Positions 1-5,389 of a stretch of 10,049 nucleotides of DNA are shown here, piece by piece. Each line of letters starts with the position of its first letter. The stretch's first letter is position 1. Both the position numbers and the translations under genes were made by a program. The DNA comes from Candidatus Kapaibacterium sp. (GTDB lineage Bacteria > Bacteroidota > Ignavibacteria > Kapaibacteriales > HRBIN21). The DNA lies in NCBI GenBank assembly GCA_025055465.1, contig JANWXA010000009.1:4993-15041 (forward strand), in the 5' to 3' direction. The notes beneath the pieces were generated by a model that ran no database searches, was not told the DNA's origin, and saw nothing but the letters and a program-made list of their open reading frames with translations.

Positions 1-1
1 G

Positions 2-685
2 TTAGGGCTGGGCGACACAGTATGTTTGATAAACTCCATCCAGCAGGAGATTTAGTGCGTCGGCGGCCTCACAGGCTGCTTCTAATGCCCGTTGCCGCTC
101 GCTTTCGGTTGCACAGAGCTGTGCTAACGCCTCCCGGACTACGGCACGGTGTATCTCGTCGGCGTGGAGATGGACTGTAAAAAATGAAAGTCCCCGCTCA
201 TCCGCGATGCCGTAATAGCGCTTGAGCCCCTCAATTTTCACAGCAGCAACCTCTGGCACTTGCGATTCATAAGCGTACAGGGCCGCCAGCCCTTCTGCTG
301 GATTGGGACGGAAGGCAAGTTCTCGGAGCAGCTCCACCGCTATTCGGGTTTGGGGAAGATAGCGGTGTTGTAAGAGGGCCTCACGGCTGACCCCCAGAGC
401 CTCGGCAAAGCGGATCCATAATTCGGGATGATTGTCGGGGCCCTGTTCCTCCTCGATGAGATTTTCCAGTAACATCTGCCGAATGGAGAGGTCGTGACAG
501 CGAGCGTGGGTGGCGCTGACGTAAGTGGGGAAAGTGTGTACATGCAGGTAGTATTCTTTCGCATATTCCTGCAGGATGGGCAATGTGAGTGCCCCTTCGT
601 TCCAAAGCTGATAGAAAGGATGTTGGAGCATGTGCCGTTCGCCAATGAGAGCATCCAGGCTCTGTAGAAATTGTTGTGTGTCCAT
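2..685 (-). CDS. CADD/TenA/PqqC-like di-metal protein, probable self-sacrificing p-aminobenzoate synthase
   Basis: The 227-residue protein has the all-helical haem-oxygenase-like fold family signature of TenA/PqqC proteins and matches the CADD branch (Chlamydia protein associating with death domains). That branch makes the folate precursor p-aminobenzoate from one of its own tyrosines in an oxygen-dependent, di-metal reaction. Visible residues are E79, H86, E140, H172, D176 and H179, which align with CADD ligands E81, H88, E142, H174, D178 and H181 as I remember them. Y25 (in HPFYQLW) matches the sacrificial Y27, and K150 matches the amino donor K152. The offset is a constant two residues without gaps. 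The ATG at 685 is chosen because GGAGAG (691-696) lies five bases upstream and because the family starts here; the frame stays open further upstream only as antisense to clpS. The TAA stop is at 2-4, so the gene is complete. It is cytosolic and divergent from clpS. A TenA-type thiaminase or PqqC-like oxidase is the less likely alternative. Confidence 0.85.
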   Translation of the reverse strand: MDTQQFLQSLDALIGERHMLQHPFYQLWNEGALTLPILQEYAKEYYLHVHTFPTYVSATHARCHDLSIRQMLLENLIEEEQGPDNHPELWIRFAEALGVSREALLQHRYLPQTRIAVELLRELAFRPNPAEGLAALYAYESQVPEVAAVKIEGLKRYYGIADERGLSFFTVHLHADEIHRAVVREALAQLCATESERQRALEAACEAADALNLLLDGVYQTYCVAQP

Positions 686-690
686 CAGAG

Positions 691-696
691 CTCTCC
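691..696 (-). promoter_or_regulatory. Shine-Dalgarno GGAGAG for the CADD-like gene
   Basis: GGAGAG reads on the minus strand and is separated by five bases from the ATG at 685-683. It decides the start, because the open frame continues upstream to about 1003. It is the only strong ribosome binding site in the window; the other genes rely on weak sites or on start/stop overlap. Confidence 0.6.
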
Positions 697-719
697 AAAT
701 ATGGACTTTCCAAGTCGGC

Positions 720-736
720 TTTTCGCGATGCGAAAA
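720..736. promoter_or_regulatory. Perfect 7-3-7 inverted repeat, candidate operator
   Basis: TTTTCGC and GCGAAAA flank the spacer GAT and form a 17-bp dyad. It lies 34 bp from the CADD-like start codon and 55 bp from the clpS start codon, just upstream of the candidate clpS -7 box. Size and location fit a dimeric repressor site acting on either or both divergent promoters. No regulator gene lies nearby, so the binding protein is unknown. Arms of seven bases can arise by chance in 10 kb; the location is what makes it worth listing. Confidence 0.35.
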
Positions 737-748
737 TACGGCTTTACC

Positions 749-756
749 TAAATTTG
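749..756 (+). promoter_or_regulatory. Candidate Bacteroidota-type -7 box upstream of clpS
   Basis: TAAATTTG is an exact match to TAnnTTTG, the -7 element of Bacteroidota housekeeping promoters, and lies 35 bases upstream of the clpS ATG, a sensible leader length. The TTTTC at 720-724 is a poor -33 candidate and about 24 bases away, longer than the usual spacing. This is tentative and depends on the organism belonging to that group. Confidence 0.3.
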
Positions 757-791
757 TGATAGTTGCAGGCAAGTTCCCCGAAAGACGTGAC

Positions 792-1094
792 ATGGCAATG
801 GTGGGTGGACCACTTGCCCGTCCAGCAGAAGAGGTTGAAGTTCTGGAACAGGAAAGCACGGGTGTTGATTTACCTGCCAGGGTTATCCTGTACAACGATG
901 ACTGGCATACCTTTGAGGAAGTTATCCTACAACTGATGAAAGCCACGGGCTGTGGCCGGGAGCGTGCTGAGGCCTTGACCTGGGAGGTCCACATCCGTGG
1001 CAAGGCTGCCGTTTATGAGGGAACTTTAGCGGAGTGTCTGCGGGTCAGCAATATTTTGGAAGAGATTGCCCTCCATACGCAGATTGAGTACTGA
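792..1094 (+). CDS. clpS: ATP-dependent Clp protease adaptor protein ClpS
   Basis: The 100-residue protein is a ClpS adaptor, which binds N-degron substrates and hands them to the ClpAP or ClpCP protease in the cytosol. The core begins near residue 28, after a flexible N-terminal tail of the kind ClpS uses to engage the ClpA pore. Pocket residues are present: N35, D36 and D37 (E. coli N34, D35, D36), V66 (V65) and H67 (H66), aligned without gaps. The gate methionine of E. coli (M40) is F41 here and M62 is T63; a phenylalanine in NDDxxTF is what I recall from Bacteroidota homologues. I chose the ATG at 792; an in-frame ATG at 798 is equally possible because neither has a good ribosome binding site. 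The TGA is at 1092-1094. The gene is divergent from the CADD-like gene and converges on the PBP gene 16 bp away. The unfoldase partner is not in this window. Confidence 0.9.
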   Translation: MAMVGGPLARPAEEVEVLEQESTGVDLPARVILYNDDWHTFEEVILQLMKATGCGRERAEALTWEVHIRGKAAVYEGTLAECLRVSNILEEIALHTQIEY

Positions 1095-1110
1095 CAAGGG
1101 GCGGTGCTGT

Positions 1111-3264
1111 TCATCGCGGGACCGGGGTAGTAGGGAGGTAATCCGGCGGTGGGTTGAGCAGGAGGTCGGGGTGAAGGGTGTCCGCTGCCGGGGCCAGGGT
1201 ATCGGGAAGGCTAAGGCGACGGTACCGATAGGGCAGTACTGAATCGCTGTATATCTTTGCCATGAGGCGCCCCCATAGAGGGGCAGCGGCGCGTCCGCCC
1301 TGACCGTACCAGTCGGTAAATGTGATGCGTCGGTCGTCAAAACCAACCCAGATGCCGGCAACCAAGTCAGCAGTGAAGCCGATAAACCAGGCGTCGGCAA
1401 AGTCGTTTGTTGTGCCGGTCTTGCCAGCAGCAGGGCCGGCATACCAGCGGCGCACGGCGCTGCCGGTTCCACCGTCAACGACAGTGGTTAGCATTGCCGT
1501 CAACTGCTGGGCAACTGCTGGGGGGAGGGCATCGGATACTGAGCGGTGTGTGGTTTCGTCTAACAAAATATTACCATAACGATCTTCCACCCGGAGGAGG
1601 AAGCGAGGTTCCAAGCGGATGCCCTGCCGGGCAATGGTGGCATAAGCATTCGTGAGTTCTATGGGGGTCACCTCCGATGCCCCCAGTGCCAGCGCTGGCA
1701 CTGGGCGGAGCTGGGTTTCGATCCCCATGCGGCGTGCTAAGCTGGCGACCTCGCTGGGCGAGGTATACTCTACGACGAGCCGCGCTGCTACGGTGTTGAT
1801 GGAGTACTGCAATGCGGTGCGCAGCGAAACCACTTGTCCGAGATGCTCTCCGGAACCTTTGGGTTCCCAAACGGAGCCGTCGGCGAGCACATAGCGAAAC
1901 GCTCCGCTGGGAAGGTGGGAATCGGGCGAGACGCCACGCTGAAGAACGGCAGCGTAAACGAAGGGCTTGAAAGCTGAGCCGGGCTGCCGTCGAATCTGCA
2001 TGGCGTGGTTCAGAAACGAGCGCACAGGATAGGGGCTTCCGGGCTGCTCGGGAGCAGCCCCGACCAGAGCCAGGATGTCGCTGGTGGCGACATCCAGAAC
2101 AACGAGACCAACCTGGATGCGGGTAACAGCGTAGCGCACAGAGTCTACAAAGCGGCGGTCCCGGCGAAGGCGATGGGCTATGCCCTCTCGTTCCTGCAGT
2201 GGGGCGGACAGATACCGAGGGTCGTTCTGAATCGCCTGTTCTATCACTCTGGAAGATAGCCCCGGTGTCCAGCGCCAGAGTCGGTCGAAGAGGCGCTGAT
2301 ACTCCTGCAGGTGCTCCCGAACGGCGGTTACTGCATACCGCTGAATGCGGGCATTGAGGGTGGTGTGGATTGTGAGCCCGTCACGGTAGAGGTCATAGCC
2401 CTGTAAGCGGAGATCCCGACTGATAGCTTGGCGTACTACTTCTACGAAGTGTGGTGCAATCGCCAGAGTCGTGCGATAGCTTGGCTCTTCAGAGAGGCGA
2501 ATGGGCTCTGTCATTGCTTTGCGGGTCTGCTCCTCGGAGAGGAATCCATTATCCAACATAAGACGGAGCACCAGGTTCCGCCGCTGTAAGGCTCGTTCGG
2601 GAGATTGTCGGGCATCATATAGCTCCGGGGCCTTTAGTACAGCGACCATATATGCGCATTCGGCAATGGTCAGCTCGGATGGGGATTTATCGAAGTAGAC
2701 CTGTGCTGCCACCGCCAGCCCGTATGCACCGCGCCCGAAGTAGACTGTGTTTGTGTACATTTCCAGAATCTCCCGCTTGCTGTAGGTGCGCTCGATCTGG
2801 ATGGCAGTGATTGCCTCGCGAAGCTTGCGCCAGAGTGTGACTTCATGCCCGAAATAGAGGTTCCGTGCCAATTGCTGCGTAATGGTGGAGGCCCCTTCGC
2901 GAGTGAGATCGCCAGCGAGGATGTTCTTTACCAAGGCCTTTACAACGCGGGCAAGATGGATGCCCCAGTGTCGGTAGAATGCCCGATCTTCCGTGGCAAT
3001 GAGCGCCTGTAGAAATGCTTGCGGGATGCTATCAAAGGGCAGGTATGCACGGCGTTTGATGAAGAACTGTCCTATAACTTCACCATCCGCACTCATGACG
3101 CGGCTGGCGAGTTCTTGGGGCGGATTTTCTAATTGTTCCAGTGGAGGCAGTCCCTGGAAGACACGGAAGGCAATGTAGATGCAACCTCCCAGCCAGGCCA
3201 GCCCGCCGATGAGTAGCAGCCTATAAAGACGGCGGCGATGTGTGGAGGCGGGAGCAGCGCTCAT
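1111..3264 (-). CDS. Class A penicillin-binding protein (bifunctional glycosyltransferase/transpeptidase, PBP1A type)
   Basis: This 717-residue inner-membrane enzyme polymerises lipid II into glycan strands and cross-links the peptides. Order of parts: a short basic cytoplasmic tail; one membrane anchor at about residues 14-35; a GT51 glycosyltransferase domain at about 55-230 with ATEDRAFYRHWGI (catalytic E92), GASTITQQ (124-131) and the RKLRE motif ending in E150; then a transpeptidase domain at about 385-675 with QPGSAFK (S430, K433), SIN (488-490) and KTGTT (615-619). All catalytic motifs are intact and the length is normal for the family. The C-terminal tail is Pro-rich. The start ATG overlaps the stop of the upstream lipoprotein gene as ATGA, with no strong ribosome binding site, so translation is probably coupled. 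The coding sequence contains a 24-bp perfect palindrome, two further inverted repeats and an 11-bp tandem repeat, listed separately. The specific paralogue (mrcA, mrcB or pbpC) cannot be assigned. Confidence 0.95.
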   Translation of the reverse strand: MSAAPASTHRRRLYRLLLIGGLAWLGGCIYIAFRVFQGLPPLEQLENPPQELASRVMSADGEVIGQFFIKRRAYLPFDSIPQAFLQALIATEDRAFYRHWGIHLARVVKALVKNILAGDLTREGASTITQQLARNLYFGHEVTLWRKLREAITAIQIERTYSKREILEMYTNTVYFGRGAYGLAVAAQVYFDKSPSELTIAECAYMVAVLKAPELYDARQSPERALQRRNLVLRLMLDNGFLSEEQTRKAMTEPIRLSEEPSYRTTLAIAPHFVEVVRQAISRDLRLQGYDLYRDGLTIHTTLNARIQRYAVTAVREHLQEYQRLFDRLWRWTPGLSSRVIEQAIQNDPRYLSAPLQEREGIAHRLRRDRRFVDSVRYAVTRIQVGLVVLDVATSDILALVGAAPEQPGSPYPVRSFLNHAMQIRRQPGSAFKPFVYAAVLQRGVSPDSHLPSGAFRYVLADGSVWEPKGSGEHLGQVVSLRTALQYSINTVAARLVVEYTSPSEVASLARRMGIETQLRPVPALALGASEVTPIELTNAYATIARQGIRLEPRFLLRVEDRYGNILLDETTHRSVSDALPPAVAQQLTAMLTTVVDGGTGSAVRRWYAGPAAGKTGTTNDFADAWFIGFTADLVAGIWVGFDDRRITFTDWYGQGGRAAAPLWGRLMAKIYSDSVLPYRYRRLSLPDTLAPAADTLHPDLLLNPPPDYLPTTPVPR
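1501..1522. repeat. Perfect 11-bp tandem duplication inside the PBP gene
   Basis: CAACTGCTGGG occurs twice back to back. It lies in the codons for the PPAVAQQLTAML stretch of the transpeptidase domain (about residues 581-592), and the protein sequence there looks normal for the family, so the duplication is not a recent disruption. Because the unit is not a multiple of three, loss or gain of one copy would shift the frame. Confidence 0.5.
1682..1705. repeat. Perfect 24-bp palindrome inside the PBP gene
   Basis: The arm CCCAGTGCCAGC is followed directly by its exact reverse complement, giving 12-bp arms with no spacer. It encodes PVPALALG (residues 521-528) in the transpeptidase domain. The mRNA could fold a roughly 10-bp G/C-rich stem with a four-base loop. 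There is no following U-run, so it is not an intrinsic terminator. Twelve-base perfect arms at one fixed spacing are not expected by chance in 10 kb. Confidence 0.6.
1748..1764. repeat. 7-3-7 inverted repeat inside the PBP gene
   Basis: ACCTCGC and GCGAGGT flank TGG, 42 bp from the 24-bp palindrome. By itself it is compatible with chance in G+C-rich coding DNA; it is listed because of its proximity to the larger palindrome. Confidence 0.3.
2041..2060. repeat. 9-2-9 inverted repeat inside the PBP gene
   Basis: GGGCTGCTC and GAGCAGCCC flank GG and would form a compact, very G/C-rich hairpin in the transcript. It lies in the codons for APEQPGS (about residues 404-410), upstream of the transpeptidase SxxK motif, at the edge of a loop-like stretch. 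There is no terminator-type U-run. Confidence 0.4.
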
Positions 3265-4979
3265 GGATTGCGCAAGGCCTTAGTCAGCTCTACGCGGCGG
3301 CAGCGTTTGCGCCACCGTTCTAAGGCTTCCCCCTCGTAACGGGGTAATAGCTGCCTTTGCCCTGCGGACTCCCCTCGCAATAGTTCGGCGGGGACCCCAC
3401 GTCGGAGTAGCTCCTCGATTACGAATTCTACGCGCCTCTGCCCCAGCCAGTGGTTGTATCCGGGCGAGCCGATATCATCAGTGTGACCAACTAAGGTCAC
3501 TTGTTGTAGCTGTTCACGGTATCGTAGCAGGTTTTCCGCCAATAGGTCCAGTGCTTGTTGCCAAGTCAGCCGAGTCTCTTCCCCGGCGCTGTCCAGCACA
3601 AAGGGATAAGGGCTGTCGTATCGATCAAAGGGGAAATTCAGGCGGAGGAAGAGGCGAGCAGGCAATTCCAGCGGAGGCAGGGTTGTATCGGAGGTGCCAG
3701 TTACGATGCGCCGGACATCGAAAAAGACCTCGCCAGCTTGAGCAATCAGCTCCAGTTCAGTCAGTGCAGGGAGGCGAAGGCGATAGAGTCCAGCGGTGTC
3801 CGTTGTCGTACGAGCAATCGGGGTAGGCCTGCCGGGACGGTGAGCGCGAACCTCCGCCGCCGCAATAGGCCGCTGCGTTTCCTGTTCGCGAACTTCCCCG
3901 CGGAGCTCTACTTCGACTTCTGGTGATGGGGACAGAGGGGTAACCAGTGCTTCATGCCGTTGCATAATGTACAGATCGAAGCTACCGGCACGGTTCGAGC
4001 TCCAGTACAGAAGCGAATCAGGAGTACCTGGGGCTATCGGCGCCAGCTCGTCGGCATCGGAGTTGATGGGGATGCCGAGATTCTCTGGCTCACCAAACCA
4101 CGGAGTGACGAGCTCTGTGTCCGAGGGTAGATGAGGCATTCCACGGCGTACCCACTCCCAGAAGGCCGGGCTTATTGGGGCAGCAAACACGTCGTAGCCT
4201 CCGACATTTGTATGTCCGTTGGAGGCGAATACGAGCCAGTGCCCGTTTCTACTCACTGAGGGTGTTAGCTCGTTACACGCCGAGTTTATCTGTGGGCCGC
4301 AATTGTACGGTCCTGCCCAGCTTCCATTGGTTTGGCGTACGGCAAAGTAGATGTCAGTTCCGCCGTAACCAGTGGGGTAGTCGGCGGCGAAGAAGAGGAG
4401 AGAGGCATCGGACGATAGGGCTGGTTGTGATTCCCATGCTGGCGGTGGATGGCCCCAGCTCAAGGCGGAGTCCAGCACCAGCGTATCTCCGCGGAGTTGG
4501 CCGGTGAAGAGTTGAATGTCAGTCGAATGGGACTTGGCAGGGCGACCAGCCACGAAGAGACGGGAGGGTGTTCCCGTTGGCATGCCCACGTGCTGGAGGG
4601 TACTCTGCCATACTGCTTCTATGCGAGCACGGTGAGGCTGGGTAAAGCGGGCAAGAGCGATCCGTTGCCGGGTTTTCTCCATTACAGTAACCCAGGCTGT
4701 GCCGTCGGGCATGGGATGCAGAGATAGTTCGTCAACCGCTGGATTGGAAAGCCCCTCGATAGCTGTTATTTTCCAGTGCGTTCTGTCGGTGCGCGACAGG
4801 GTATCACGCGGTTGCCCTCGCCACGGAAAAGCAGAGCACCTTGGTGGCTCGGGCTCTGGGCAGATAGCGGACACCCCAGGGAGCACAGCGCGACATCCAA
4901 AGAGGAAAAGGGAGCTACCAAGCACTCCTCCCAAGAATCCTATGGCTGCAGCCGACTTATTCATTGCGCACGCGCTCAT
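3261..4979 (-). CDS. Outer-membrane lipoprotein with PD40 propeller repeats, carboxypeptidase-regulatory-like domain and OmpA C-terminal domain
   Basis: The 572-residue product begins with a lipoprotein signal: a hydrophobic stretch at about residues 11-28 ends in LFGC, giving lipidated C29. Next come WD40-like PD40 repeats at about 185-340 (ALSSDASLLFFAA...GGTDIYFA, SVSRNGHWLVFAS...GGYDVFAA and SLLYWSSNRAGSFDLYIM). A beta-sandwich resembling the carboxypeptidase regulatory-like domain spans about 357-425. An OmpA peptidoglycan-binding domain fills about 445-566, with GHTDDIGS carrying D501 and R516, equivalent to the diaminopimelate-binding D271 and R286 of E. coli OmpA. It should sit in the outer membrane and grip peptidoglycan. 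The ATG at 4979 overlaps the stop of the upstream ORF as ATGA, and its own TGA overlaps the PBP start the same way. Starting at the ATG at 4964 would give an equally good signal peptide; neither has a clear ribosome binding site. Its precise role is unknown; structural tethering or control of the coupled PBP are both plausible. Confidence 0.9.
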   Translation of the reverse strand: MSACAMNKSAAAIGFLGGVLGSSLFLFGCRAVLPGVSAICPEPEPPRCSAFPWRGQPRDTLSRTDRTHWKITAIEGLSNPAVDELSLHPMPDGTAWVTVMEKTRQRIALARFTQPHRARIEAVWQSTLQHVGMPTGTPSRLFVAGRPAKSHSTDIQLFTGQLRGDTLVLDSALSWGHPPPAWESQPALSSDASLLFFAADYPTGYGGTDIYFAVRQTNGSWAGPYNCGPQINSACNELTPSVSRNGHWLVFASNGHTNVGGYDVFAAPISPAFWEWVRRGMPHLPSDTELVTPWFGEPENLGIPINSDADELAPIAPGTPDSLLYWSSNRAGSFDLYIMQRHEALVTPLSPSPEVEVELRGEVREQETQRPIAAAEVRAHRPGRPTPIARTTTDTAGLYRLRLPALTELELIAQAGEVFFDVRRIVTGTSDTTLPPLELPARLFLRLNFPFDRYDSPYPFVLDSAGEETRLTWQQALDLLAENLLRYREQLQQVTLVGHTDDIGSPGYNHWLGQRRVEFVIEELLRRGVPAELLRGESAGQRQLLPRYEGEALERWRKRCRRVELTKALRNP

Positions 4980-5389
4980 TCAGTGTAGAGTCGCCCGCAG
5001 TACAGTTTTTCCGACGCTGGAGACGTATGGATAGGTAGGCTGTTCGGAGCTGTGGGCAGCAGAGGATTCCGCACAGGGGGCTTTCCATCTCTTCCAATAC
5101 CATGAACTTTGGCGAACAATCCTACAGAAGCCAGCGGGGCTAACGTCGTCAACAGTTGTTGTGGGCAGAGAACTTGGTTTATAGGAACCCCGTTGTCGGA
5201 TGCCGCCCCCAGCATTCGTACAAGCAAAATGGTAGAAGGTAAAGAGCAGCAGCCTACCGATTTCCCGTCTTGCCTTCCGTAAGTGCGGTGGGAGGAAGAA
5301 GCAGCGACGTAAGGGCCAGGGGCGCTTGTCTCAGGGCAACCACGCTGTTGTATGGGCGACTCCTTGTACTCTAACCTTGTCTGAGTCAT
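4976..5389 (-). CDS. Unrecognised 137-residue protein between uvrD and the OmpA-like lipoprotein gene
   Basis: I do not recognise this product. Its ATG (5389) overlaps the uvrD stop as ATGA, and its TGA (4978-4976) overlaps the lipoprotein start as ATGA, so it fills the whole space between two genes that would otherwise be about 400 bp apart. That double fit, plus 137 codons without a stop, is the case for a real, translationally coupled gene. Against it, the sequence is rich in Ser, Pro and Gly, lacks a clear hydrophobic core pattern or known motif, and shows no obvious codon preference. It has five cysteines (18, 47, 48, 75, 131), with 47-48 adjacent. There is no signal peptide, and the only hydrophobic run (about 50-63) is too short for a firm membrane segment. 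A weak AGG lies about seven bases before the ATG. Alternatives are a long untranslated spacer or a decayed gene that is open by chance. Confidence 0.42.
   Translation of the reverse strand: MTQTRLEYKESPIQQRGCPETSAPGPYVAASSSHRTYGRQDGKSVGCCSLPSTILLVRMLGAASDNGVPINQVLCPQQLLTTLAPLASVGLFAKVHGIGRDGKPPVRNPLLPTAPNSLPIHTSPASEKLYCGRLYTE

Larger units (their letters stand above)
686..791. promoter_or_regulatory. Divergent intergenic region between the CADD-like gene and clpS
   Basis: These 106 bp separate two divergent starts and must hold both promoters unless transcription comes from elsewhere. The stretch is visibly more A/T-rich than the flanking genes. It contains a perfect inverted repeat (720-736) and, on the plus strand, an exact TAnnTTTG box (749-756). 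On the minus strand the closest box is TATTTTCG (738-731), one mismatch from TAnnTTTG and inside the inverted repeat. No convincing -33 element sits at the usual spacing for either direction. Confidence 0.5.

Noticed and set aside
686..1003. Upstream extension of the CADD-like open frame, antisense to clpS
   Set aside because: The frame has no stop up to about 1003, but the added residues are Ser/Arg-rich, match no family and overlap clpS on the other strand; the ATG at 685 has a good ribosome binding site and matches the family start.
1095..1110. Bidirectional terminator between clpS and the PBP gene
   Set aside because: The 16-bp gap and its flanks contain no clear G/C stem followed by a T-run on either strand.
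4980..5385. Structured RNA (riboswitch, SRP RNA, RNase P RNA, tmRNA) between uvrD and the lipoprotein gene
   Set aside because: I looked on both strands for the conserved cores of these RNAs and found none. A GGAGGAAGAAGCAGC stretch near 5289 recalls the SRP RNA loop but lacks its flanking consensus. A covariance search would be needed to exclude a novel RNA.
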